Part shown: positions 27,843 through 36,254 of the stretch, piece by piece | Layout of the letters: each line of letters begins with the position of its first letter | Numbering within the stretch: position 1 is the stretch's first letter | DNA from: an uncultured Psychroserpens sp. | GTDB lineage: Bacteria > Bacteroidota > Bacteroidia > Flavobacteriales > Flavobacteriaceae | NCBI RefSeq assembly: GCF_947501425.1 | Contig: NZ_CANMVN010000010.1 | Location: 1 to 64,000, forward strand | Direction: 5' to 3' | Length of the DNA: 64,000 bases | Made by a program: the position numbers and the translations under genes | Notes under the pieces: model-generated | The model's database searches: none | Told to the model about the DNA's origin: nothing | What the model saw: only the letters and a program-made list of their open reading frames with translations

Positions 27843-29627
27843 TTAACGAACATTATGCATTAACTTCTTAAGTAATGGATTTAAAAGTATTGAAAGAATT
27901 CCTACACCTATAGGAATTAGGGTAAAAATCAAGAAGAACGTCCCTAAAGAATACTCTTCTGATATTTTATCTATCATCCCTCCCATTTTTCCAGCAGCCT
28001 TTTGACCAACAGCAATAGCTAAGTACCAAACTCCAAACATAAATCCAATCATTCTCGCAGGCACTAGTTTACTCAAATAAGAGAGTCCAACTGGCGATAT
28101 ACACAACTCTCCCATAGTGTGCAATAAATATGCAAGTACAAGGAATATCATACTCACCGATGCTGTTTTTGCACCTGATGGGATTTCAGAAGCGCCATAA
28201 GACAATATAGCAAATCCTAAACCTAATAATATAAGTCCAATTCCATATTTCATCGCAGCACTAGGATTGTATTTGCTTTCCCACCATTTAGAAAATAGAG
28301 GTGCTAGTGTGATTATGAAAAATGAATTTAATATAGCGAACCAAGAAGCTTCAACTTCTGTAACATCAGCTGAAAGTTTAACATACAATCTGTAAATCAC
28401 CAACACCCACAGACCAAGAAAAGCAATTGCCAAAATAATATTTGACAGACCAATTCTTGAAAAAGTCTTTTTTGCGAGTAACCAAAGTACCCATGTGATA
28501 ATGATTAAAGGTATTGTAGTTAAAAGAGTATCAACAACACTAAATATGGTACCTGCATTACCTTCTAAGGTACGATCTGTAAAGTCTCCAGCAAATAGGG
28601 CCATAGAACCTAAAGATTGTTCAAAAAACGCAAAGAAAAACACCGTGAATACTCCAAAAATAGACACTGCTATAATACGATCTCTAACAATTGGAATATA
28701 GCGTATTATACGAATGACAAGTAAAATTAAAAACAATAATAACGCAACTAAAACCACTACATTAGTGCCGCTTAAACTTCCTACTTCAAATGGCAAAATA
28801 TTGATGTCTCCTATTTTTTCGATTGGATCATTAAACAAATACAATAAACCGCCAATCGATGATAATACAATCAATACTTTATCAAATAAAGTAAATGGAT
28901 TTAACTTTTCATCTACCTCAGCCTCTTCATGTTCAGCTGGGCTTTCTTCATTTATGTTTTGAGGTAACTCAACCTGATGTACTTTAGATGGTTTTGCACC
29001 AATACTCCCAAATAGGCTACCTGCCAACCAAAATTGCAACATCCCTAACATCATAAAAATTCCAGCCAGTCCAAACCCCCAAGACCAACCATAAGTCTCA
29101 CCTAAATATCCACAAAGTAGCATACCAAAGAACGCACCTGCGTTAACACCCATATAAAAGATGGTATAAGCACCATCTTTTTTAGCCTCTTTACCTTTAT
29201 ACATTTCAGATATAATAGAGGTAATATTAGGCTTAAAAAATCCTGTTCCAATAATCAATAAAGCTAATCCGAGATAAAAAGTAAATGTTGTTTCTAAAGC
29301 CATAGAAGCATGCCCAAGTGTCATAATTATACAACCAATTACTACTGCAATTCTGTAACCAGTTATTTTATCCGCAATCCAACCACCAATAATAGGTGTT
29401 AAATAGAGTAAAGACGCATAGGTTCCAATCAAAGACAAAGCGTTTTCGCTAGACCAATCTAAGCCTGGATTATCTCCTATAAGAGGAGCGGTCAGAAAGT
29501 ATACAAGAAGAATTCGCATTCCGTAGAATGAAAAGCGTTCCCACATTTCAGTAAAAAATAAAACAAACAGTCCGGCTGGATGACCAATGACTTTGTCTTT
29601 AAAAAGATTTTCGATATCTGTATTCAT
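27843..29627 (-). CDS. POT-family peptide transporter (first copy)
   Basis: A proton-coupled oligopeptide symporter of the major facilitator superfamily, 594 aa with about 14 hydrophobic helices. The family signatures are FFTEMWERFSFYGMRILLVYFLT (helix 1, with the ExxERFxYY-type proton motif) and GTGFFKPNITSIISEMY (helix 4). A polar cytoplasmic linker lies around residues 220-245. It imports di- and tripeptides. Together with the second POT gene and the DPP-IV gene upstream it forms a peptide-use locus. Confidence 0.95.
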   Translation of the reverse strand: MNTDIENLFKDKVIGHPAGLFVLFFTEMWERFSFYGMRILLVYFLTAPLIGDNPGLDWSSENALSLIGTYASLLYLTPIIGGWIADKITGYRIAVVIGCIIMTLGHASMALETTFTFYLGLALLIIGTGFFKPNITSIISEMYKGKEAKKDGAYTIFYMGVNAGAFFGMLLCGYLGETYGWSWGFGLAGIFMMLGMLQFWLAGSLFGSIGAKPSKVHQVELPQNINEESPAEHEEAEVDEKLNPFTLFDKVLIVLSSIGGLLYLFNDPIEKIGDINILPFEVGSLSGTNVVVLVALLLFLILLVIRIIRYIPIVRDRIIAVSIFGVFTVFFFAFFEQSLGSMALFAGDFTDRTLEGNAGTIFSVVDTLLTTIPLIIITWVLWLLAKKTFSRIGLSNIILAIAFLGLWVLVIYRLYVKLSADVTEVEASWFAILNSFFIITLAPLFSKWWESKYNPSAAMKYGIGLILLGLGFAILSYGASEIPSGAKTASVSMIFLVLAYLLHTMGELCISPVGLSYLSKLVPARMIGFMFGVWYLAIAVGQKAAGKMGGMIDKISEEYSLGTFFLIFTLIPIGVGILSILLNPLLKKLMHNVR

Positions 29628-29653
29628 AGGAAATATATTTAGTTAGAAAAGAG

Positions 29654-29691
29654 AAGCCCTTATCCTGCTGCAATGAGCATAGCAAGGGCTT
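29654..29691 (-). terminator. Possible hairpin after the second POT gene
   Basis: AAGCCCTT and AAGGGCTT form 8-base arms around a 22-base loop that can pair further. It lies in the 77-base gap between the two POT genes. On the minus strand it is followed only by CTCTTTTC, so it may be a weak terminator or a processing or attenuation hairpin. Confidence 0.45.
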
Positions 29692-29704
29692 ATATATGTG
29701 TTTA

Positions 29705-31534
29705 CTAGTCGTTAATACTAGGATCTGCCAATTCATATGGTTCCTGCTCAAGCATTTCATGCTCATGGTCTTCTGCACCGTGAGTTAACTTTTTCAATTT
29801 TTTAAGGAATAAAATTAATAATAACCCAAAAGCAACTGTAAAGATTACCAACCATTTAAACGTAGCATATTCTTGTTCACTCTGCTGCTCTTCAAGTACG
29901 AAAGATACGCCATAGTCTTTCCCATCTCCTTTATTTCCAATAATCTGAGCTTTATCTTTATCTTTTTCGAAAACAAGTTTTGCATGGTATGGATTTGAAG
30001 CAGTCACATTATTCTCGGTTAGAGTAGTCATTAATTCGGCTGTATTTGAATCCTCACCTGAAGACAATTCAAACAACATATTAAGATCTGTGCCTGTTTC
30101 ATATTCTTTAAAAACTACTTTACCATTCTCAGGATATACTTTAGACTTTATGCTAAAGTTTTTGTCTTGATTAATTGGGTAATCATAGATATCAACAATT
30201 TTCTTATCTAAATTCTTGATTTCCATTGAGTCCTTTGACATAAACGGTAACACCTCTTGCTTACTAACAACCATGGTTCCCTCAAAAGGTTCTAACTGAG
30301 CTGATTCACCAATACTACCAGCCAATTTATTTCCAAAACCAGTTGCTGCAAAATATACACCCATCATAATAGATGCATACTTTAAAGGTGCTAGTTTAGT
30401 AATGAATGACAGTGCCACAGGTGATGTACATAGCTCGCCTATAGTATGAAATAAATATGCCAAGAAGATCCATATCATAGCAGCTTTACCGAAGGTTTCT
30501 GCACTAGCTTCTTGAGAGGCAAACATCATAAAAACATAACCTAGTCCCATGATAATTGTACCTACTGCCATTTTAAATAGAGATGACGACTCTCTCCCTT
30601 TCTTCTTCCACCAAATCCAGAATCCTCCAATAACAGTTCCGAATATAATAATGTATCCAGCATTAAGAGATTGAAATACAGCAGCTGGAATTTCTGCAAG
30701 CGAACTCCAACCCGTTGTTCTGTCTACTTTTGCATCTGTGTAAAGATTCATCAATCCTCCTGCTTGTTCGAAAGCTCCCCAAAACACAACAACTATCAAG
30801 AAAGATATGAGTAATACAACAACACGATCTTTTTCAATTGTATTAAGTGGTCTTTTTGCTGCCAGACGTTCTTCCTCAGAAGCTTCACTACCTCCAGTGA
30901 ACTCACCAACACCTTTTAAGAATTTTTGTCCCCAAATAAATACAATTTGACCAAGCACCATTCCTATTCCTGCTAATCCAAATCCATAGTGCCAACCATA
31001 ATAATAAGCTACCAGACCCACAGTAATACTGGCTAAGAATGCACCAATATTAATTCCTATATAGAATATGGTGAAACCACTATCACGACGAATATCGCCC
31101 TCTTTATAAAGCCCACCTACCATAGTAGATATATTTGGTTTTAGACCACCAACACCCAAGATAATTAAAATTAATCCGGTGAAAAACGCCCAGTTTTGAG
31201 GAATAGCTAGTATTCCGTGTCCGAAACAAAGCAATAGTCCTCCAAGCATTACAGTTTTCTTTTGTCCTAAAAACTTATCAGCAATCCATCCACCAGGAAT
31301 AGAAGCTACATATACCAACATTGTATACCATCCATATAACCAAATGGCATCCTTATTGCTCCAGCCCAGACCTGGATCAATTGCAGTGGCAGAAGTTGCC
31401 ATGTATAGTACTAATATTCCACGCATTCCATAGTAAGAAAAACGCTCCCACATTTCAGTAAAGAATAGTACAAAAAGACCTACTGGATGTCCAAATAGCT
31501 CTTTACGATTTTGATTAACTGTTGCTGTTGACAT
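29705..31534 (-). CDS. POT-family peptide transporter (second copy, extracytoplasmic insert)
   Basis: A 609-aa proton-coupled peptide transporter closely related to its neighbour at the N-terminus (GHPVGLFVLFFTEMWERFSYYGMRGILVLYM; GVGGLKPNISTMVGGLY). It differs by a polar insertion of roughly 120 residues (about 415-535, including KIVDIYDYPINQDKNFSIKSK) before the last membrane helix. The rest looks intact. The insert probably lies outside the cytoplasm and may help present peptides. It follows the DPP-IV gene by 24 bases. Confidence 0.94.
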   Translation of the reverse strand: MSTATVNQNRKELFGHPVGLFVLFFTEMWERFSYYGMRGILVLYMATSATAIDPGLGWSNKDAIWLYGWYTMLVYVASIPGGWIADKFLGQKKTVMLGGLLLCFGHGILAIPQNWAFFTGLILIILGVGGLKPNISTMVGGLYKEGDIRRDSGFTIFYIGINIGAFLASITVGLVAYYYGWHYGFGLAGIGMVLGQIVFIWGQKFLKGVGEFTGGSEASEEERLAAKRPLNTIEKDRVVVLLISFLIVVVFWGAFEQAGGLMNLYTDAKVDRTTGWSSLAEIPAAVFQSLNAGYIIIFGTVIGGFWIWWKKKGRESSSLFKMAVGTIIMGLGYVFMMFASQEASAETFGKAAMIWIFLAYLFHTIGELCTSPVALSFITKLAPLKYASIMMGVYFAATGFGNKLAGSIGESAQLEPFEGTMVVSKQEVLPFMSKDSMEIKNLDKKIVDIYDYPINQDKNFSIKSKVYPENGKVVFKEYETGTDLNMLFELSSGEDSNTAELMTTLTENNVTASNPYHAKLVFEKDKDKAQIIGNKGDGKDYGVSFVLEEQQSEQEYATFKWLVIFTVAFGLLLILFLKKLKKLTHGAEDHEHEMLEQEPYELADPSIND

Positions 31535-31558
31535 ATATTTATGATTATTAGTTAGTTT

Positions 31559-33784
31559 TTATCCTTTGACCTTGACTTGCTCTTCCTTTTCTTTAGTTGA
31601 CATGTCACGTTCTTTTCCTAAAGTGTTATGAATGAAATTTGTCATTTTTTTGTACAAATGCAATCTGGTGTTTCCACCATAAATACCATGATTCTTATCT
31701 GGATAGATCATCCAGTCAAATTGTTTATCGGCTTGAATTAGAGCTTCGACCATTCTCATAGTATTTTGAACATGCACGTTGTCATCTCCTGTTCCGTGTA
31801 TTAATAAGAAATCTCCTTTGAGTTTACCTACATGATTAATGGGAGAATTTTCATCATATCCCGAAGGGTTTTCCTGAGGTGTGGTCATGTAACGTTCTGT
31901 ATAGATGGTATCGTAAAATCTCCAGCTTGTTACTGGTGCTACTGCTATAGCCATTGAGAACGTATCATTACCCTTAAATAAGGCATTACTACTCATAAAG
32001 CCTCCGTAGCTCCATCCCCAAATTCCAATATTATTCTCATCGATATATGAACGTTGAGCTAACTGTTTTGCAGCAGCTATTTGATCTTCTACTTCATATT
32101 TACCCAATTCGTTTTGAGTTACTTTTTTGAAATTAGCCCCTTTGTACCCTGTTCCTCTTCCGTCGATACACACAACAATGTAACCTTCTTGTGCTAAGTG
32201 TTGATACCAATAATCGTTAGAACCATTCCATCGGTTAGCAACCTGTTGTGAACCTGGTCCAGAATATTGGTACATAAATAATGGATACGTCTTATTCTCA
32301 TCAAAATCTGCTGGCTTGATCATCCACATATTAAGTTCATTTCCATTAACCTTGATTGTGCTAAATTCTTTTTGTGAGGTTTTGTACTGTGCTAATTTTT
32401 GGGCTAGTTTATCATTATCTTTGATACTCTTGACCAAATTACCAGTCTTAGAATTATTGAGTGTATATTCTGGCGGATTTGTTGCACTTGAATAGGAGTT
32501 AATAAAATAAGTGAAGTCTGCACTAAATGATGCCGAATTGGTTCCTACGCTCTTCGTTAAGCGTTGCTTATTCTTTCCGTTAAGACCTATGGAATAGACG
32601 CTTCGGTTTATAGAACCATCTTCTGTAGACTGATAAAATATACGTTTAGATTTATCATTGTAGCCATAGTAATTCGTGACTTCCCATTCTCCAGAAGTGA
32701 CTTGATTGATCAGCTTTCCATTTTTATCATAATGATAAATATGATTCCATCCGTCTTTTTCACTCGTCCAGATAAAACTATTATCCTTAAGAAATGTCAA
32801 ATTGAAAGTCACATCAACATAGGCTTTATCTGTTTCGGCTAAAACCAAATCACCAACTAAACTTTCAGCATTGATCATCCAAAGATCTAATTCATTTTGA
32901 TGTCTGTTCATGTATTGAGCACTCAATACATTAGAATCATTGGTCCATTTAATTCTTGGAATATAAAAATCGCTATACGTCTTATCTAGCTTTACTTCGT
33001 TAGCTTTATTCTTAGCCAGGTCATAGATATGTAGCGATACATCAGAGTTGGTTTCTCCTGCTTTTGGGTATTTAAACACCTGTTGTGTTTGATATAATTG
33101 CTGACCATAAACATCCATAGAAAATTCTGGAACATCAGTTTCATCAAAGCGAATAAAAGCTATTTTATCACTTCCTTTATTCCATTCAAAAGCTCTAACA
33201 AAACTAAATTCTTCTTCATAAACCCAGTCGGTAATTCCGTTAATGATTTTATTTTTCTCACCATCAAATGTGATCTGTTGAGTTTTACCAGTATTGAGAT
33301 CTTTAACATAAAGGTTATTATTGAAACCATATCCTATTTTAGTTCCATCTGGAGAGAACGTTGGTTCTTGAATTTTATCCTCGGAAACCAGAGTTGTTGT
33401 ATTACTTTCAGTATCATAGACAAAATATTTCCCTAACGTTGAGCGTCTAAAAATAGGCTCAACCTCAGTGGCAAGCAATACTTTGGTTTCGTCTTTACTA
33501 AATGTATAATTTGTAAAATATGCAATATCATTGATGTCGGCTGAATTTACTAAGGTTTTCACCTTGCTCAGTGTTTTGTAGTCGTAGATATCAATTTGAG
33601 ACGTCCTATTTGCAAAATTTAATACCGAATATTGTTGTCCGTTCTTCATGGAATGCAGAGCATCCATTCGTTCGGTTCTAAAGCTTCCATCCCATATTTC
33701 CTCAAGTGTGATTTCTTTATTTTGTGCTGAGGCTAAAGCGGTTACAAAAAATACAAGAAGTGCAAAAGATTTCAATATGTTCAT
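31559..33784 (-). CDS. Dipeptidyl peptidase IV family serine peptidase
   Basis: A secreted S9B peptidase that removes N-terminal X-Pro type dipeptides. The start at MNILKSFALLVFFVTALASAQ gives a clean signal peptide. The track start ten codons earlier is unlikely. An N-terminal beta-propeller (residues about 30-480, with WTSEKDGWNHIYHYD) precedes the alpha/beta hydrolase domain. The nucleophile is in GWSYGGFMS, the acid in GTGDDNVHVQNT and the His in DKNHGIYGG. About 741 aa, full length. Upstream of two POT transporters, it should feed them dipeptides. Confidence 0.95.
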   Translation of the reverse strand: MNILKSFALLVFFVTALASAQNKEITLEEIWDGSFRTERMDALHSMKNGQQYSVLNFANRTSQIDIYDYKTLSKVKTLVNSADINDIAYFTNYTFSKDETKVLLATEVEPIFRRSTLGKYFVYDTESNTTTLVSEDKIQEPTFSPDGTKIGYGFNNNLYVKDLNTGKTQQITFDGEKNKIINGITDWVYEEEFSFVRAFEWNKGSDKIAFIRFDETDVPEFSMDVYGQQLYQTQQVFKYPKAGETNSDVSLHIYDLAKNKANEVKLDKTYSDFYIPRIKWTNDSNVLSAQYMNRHQNELDLWMINAESLVGDLVLAETDKAYVDVTFNLTFLKDNSFIWTSEKDGWNHIYHYDKNGKLINQVTSGEWEVTNYYGYNDKSKRIFYQSTEDGSINRSVYSIGLNGKNKQRLTKSVGTNSASFSADFTYFINSYSSATNPPEYTLNNSKTGNLVKSIKDNDKLAQKLAQYKTSQKEFSTIKVNGNELNMWMIKPADFDENKTYPLFMYQYSGPGSQQVANRWNGSNDYWYQHLAQEGYIVVCIDGRGTGYKGANFKKVTQNELGKYEVEDQIAAAKQLAQRSYIDENNIGIWGWSYGGFMSSNALFKGNDTFSMAIAVAPVTSWRFYDTIYTERYMTTPQENPSGYDENSPINHVGKLKGDFLLIHGTGDDNVHVQNTMRMVEALIQADKQFDWMIYPDKNHGIYGGNTRLHLYKKMTNFIHNTLGKERDMSTKEKEEQVKVKG

Positions 33785-33903
33785 AGGGTTATTTTTTTGA
33801 TAAAATAATGTCAAGTTTACTAAAAATAATGCAAAAAACCCTAACTATTGAGTGTTAAATGCGCAATATTATGCTAATGCCTCAATAATAATACCAAGAA
33901 TAG

Positions 33904-33911
33904 TATCTTTG
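33904..33911 (+). promoter_or_regulatory. Putative -7 promoter element for the HMG-CoA reductase gene
   Basis: TATCTTTG matches TAnnTTTG and lies 51 bases before the ATG, in the divergent 178-base region shared with the DPP-IV gene. No clear -33 TTG is seen. Confidence 0.4.
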
Positions 33912-33962
33912 CAATTCGTATTTATGAGTCGTTAATTTTCGACGAATTTTAAATTTTAGTCC

Positions 33963-35279
33963 ATGACCAAAACTATTACAGGCTTTTCCAAATTATCGAA
34001 ATCAGAAAAAATCGATTGGCTTGTTAACACTTATTTTACCGATTCTACATCGGCTAAAACACTTTTAAAGCAGTATTGGAATGCAGATGAGAAGCTCCAA
34101 CAGCTTCATGATGAGTTTATCGAAAACACCATTACCAATTATTACCTCCCACTTGGTGTAGCCCCTAATTTTTTAATTAATAATAAGGTCTACGCCATAC
34201 CAATGGCCATTGAGGAAAGTTCTGTTGTTGCGGCTGCTAGTAAGGCCGCTAAGTTCTGGTATGATCGTGGCGGATTTAAAACTACAGTCTTATCGACACA
34301 AAAAATAGGTCAGGTTCACTTTATGTACCATGGTGACACAGATAAACTAGAACAATTTTTTGTTGCTCTGAAACCTAAGCTTATCGTAGAGGCAAAACCC
34401 ATTACCCAGAATATGGAAAAACGCGGTGGCGGTATATTAGATATTGAACTCAGAGATAAAACTAAGGATATAGAAGGCTACTTTCAATTGCATGCAACTT
34501 TTGAGACCTTAGATGCCATGGGTGCCAATTTTATTAACTCATGTCTTGAGCAGTTTGCAAAAACACTTAAAGCAGAAGCACAAGCTTTTAGTTTATTTTC
34601 TTCGGAAGAAAAAGACATTCAGGTAATTATGTCTATACTTTCCAACTACGTCCCAAATTGTCTGGTGAGAGCAGAAGTGAGTTGTAAGGTGGAAGAACTT
34701 ACTGAAAATGATAATATTTCGGCTCAGGAATTTGCAGAAAAATTCCTTCAAGCTGTTAATATTGCTGAAGTAGAGCCATTTAGAGCTGTTACTCACAACA
34801 AGGGAATCATGAATGGTATTGATGCTGTTGTTTTAGCTACAGGTAATGATTTTAGAGCTGTTGAAGCAGGTGTTCATGCCTATGCCTCTCGAAATGGACA
34901 ATACACTAGTTTGACTCACGCTACAATAGAAGATGGTCAATTTAAGTTTTGGATGGAAATCCCTTTAGCTTTAGGAACTGTAGGTGGACTAACAAAATTA
35001 CATCCTCTTGTAAAACTAGCACTTGAGTTACTTGGTGAACCTTCAGCAAAAGAACTCATGCAAATTGTTGCAGTGGCTGGTTTGGCACAAAATTTTGCCG
35101 CTTTAAGATCACTGACAACCACAGGTATTCAAGAAGGTCATATGAAAATGCATTTGATGAATATCTTAAATCAGTTTGAAGCGTCTTCTGAGGAAAAAGT
35201 AAAACTTGTAGAACATTTCAAAAGCAACACTGTTACACATAGTGCTGTAGTTGCTGAAATAGAAAAACTAAGACGCTAA
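33963..35279 (+). CDS. Hydroxymethylglutaryl-CoA reductase (class II type)
   Basis: Catalyses interconversion of HMG-CoA and mevalonate, the committed step of the mevalonate isoprenoid pathway used by Flavobacteriaceae. Seen are IENTITNYYLPLGVAPNFLINNKVYAIPMAIEESSVVAAASKAAKFW (substrate site with catalytic Glu), RAVTHNKGIMNGIDAVVLATGND (catalytic Lys and Asp) and GTVGGLTKLHPLVKLALELLG. At 438 aa it fits the bacterial class II ('degradative') family by sequence, though the role here is probably biosynthetic. The stop abuts the GHMP kinase start. Confidence 0.94.
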   Translation: MTKTITGFSKLSKSEKIDWLVNTYFTDSTSAKTLLKQYWNADEKLQQLHDEFIENTITNYYLPLGVAPNFLINNKVYAIPMAIEESSVVAAASKAAKFWYDRGGFKTTVLSTQKIGQVHFMYHGDTDKLEQFFVALKPKLIVEAKPITQNMEKRGGGILDIELRDKTKDIEGYFQLHATFETLDAMGANFINSCLEQFAKTLKAEAQAFSLFSSEEKDIQVIMSILSNYVPNCLVRAEVSCKVEELTENDNISAQEFAEKFLQAVNIAEVEPFRAVTHNKGIMNGIDAVVLATGNDFRAVEAGVHAYASRNGQYTSLTHATIEDGQFKFWMEIPLALGTVGGLTKLHPLVKLALELLGEPSAKELMQIVAVAGLAQNFAALRSLTTTGIQEGHMKMHLMNILNQFEASSEEKVKLVEHFKSNTVTHSAVVAEIEKLRR

Positions 35280-36200
35280 ATGAAAGGCTTCTACAGTAAC
35301 GGAAAATTATTAATTACAGGTGAATACGTCGTTCTTGATGGTGCACTTTCTCTAGCTGTTCCTAGTGTATTCGGACAATCCCTAGACATAGAAAAAGGAG
35401 ACAAAAATCTCTTAACATGGACCAGTTTTGATGAACAGGATACAGTTTGGTTTGAAGCTAAATTTAAATTAGAAAATAATCAGATTCTTGATCTGATTAA
35501 TACCAATGACAAAACAGTTGCTAAGCGATTGTTACAAATACTAAGAACTGCTCAACAGCTTAATCCTGAGTTTTTAAATGACGCTCCTGGCTATACCATT
35601 TCTACTGAACTGGGATTTCCCAAAAATTGGGGATTAGGCACATCTTCAACATTGATCAATAATATTGCAAACTGGGCTCATATAGATCCTTATCAATTAC
35701 TTGAAACTACTTTTGGTGGAAGCGGCTATGACATAGCATGCGCTTCAGCCAACCAAAGTTTAACTTACCAATTACTCCAAAATGGGCAACGAAACATACA
35801 TACAGTAGACTTTGATCCTCCATTCAAAACGCACTTGTATTTTGTCCATTTGAATCAAAAACAAAATAGTCGTGAAGGCATAGCTCAATACAAGACTAAT
35901 ACTTCAGACACTTCGTTAGCTATTTCAAGAATAAATACAATCACACAAGAGATGATCAATTGTGAAACTTTAAATGAGTTTCAAAACTTGATTAATGAAC
36001 ATGAATTACTTATTTCAGAGATTATAAAACAAACACCTGTTAAACAACATCTTTTTAAGGATTTTAACGGCAGTATAAAAAGTTTAGGTGCTTGGGGAGG
36101 CGATTTTATTTTAGTTGCTTCAGAAGCCAACCCTACGTCGTATTTTAAATCAAAAGGATTTCATACGATACTTCCCTATTCAGAAATGGTTAGGAACTAA
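35280..36200 (+). CDS. GYDIA-family GHMP kinase
   Basis: A 306-aa GHMP-superfamily kinase. KLLITGEYVVLDGALSLAVP is the N-terminal substrate motif. FPKNWGLGTSSTLINNIANW carries the ATP loop, and FGGSGYDIACASANQ contains the GYDIA motif that names this Bacteroidota family. The C-terminal AWGGDFILVAS matches GHMP motif 3. It starts with no gap after HMG-CoA reductase, so a mevalonate-pathway kinase role is a reasonable inference, but its exact substrate is not shown by sequence. Confidence 0.9.
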   Translation: MKGFYSNGKLLITGEYVVLDGALSLAVPSVFGQSLDIEKGDKNLLTWTSFDEQDTVWFEAKFKLENNQILDLINTNDKTVAKRLLQILRTAQQLNPEFLNDAPGYTISTELGFPKNWGLGTSSTLINNIANWAHIDPYQLLETTFGGSGYDIACASANQSLTYQLLQNGQRNIHTVDFDPPFKTHLYFVHLNQKQNSREGIAQYKTNTSDTSLAISRINTITQEMINCETLNEFQNLINEHELLISEIIKQTPVKQHLFKDFNGSIKSLGAWGGDFILVASEANPTSYFKSKGFHTILPYSEMVRN

Positions 36201-36233
36201 AAAAAGCTTCACAAAATGTGAAGCTTTTTTTAG
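36197..36233. terminator. Bidirectional terminator
   Basis: CTAAAAAAAGCTTCACA and TGTGAAGCTTTTTTTAG form a perfect 17-bp stem around an AAA loop, with T runs on both strands. It overlaps the GHMP kinase stop codon and lies 22 bases from the end of the convergent PPIase gene, so it can end both transcripts. Confidence 0.93.
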
Positions 36234-36254
36234 TTCTTTCTCAGACACAGAATT

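Noticed and set aside
33098-33436. 112-aa antisense ORF in the DPP-IV gene
   Set aside because: A shadow opposite the beta-propeller coding region.
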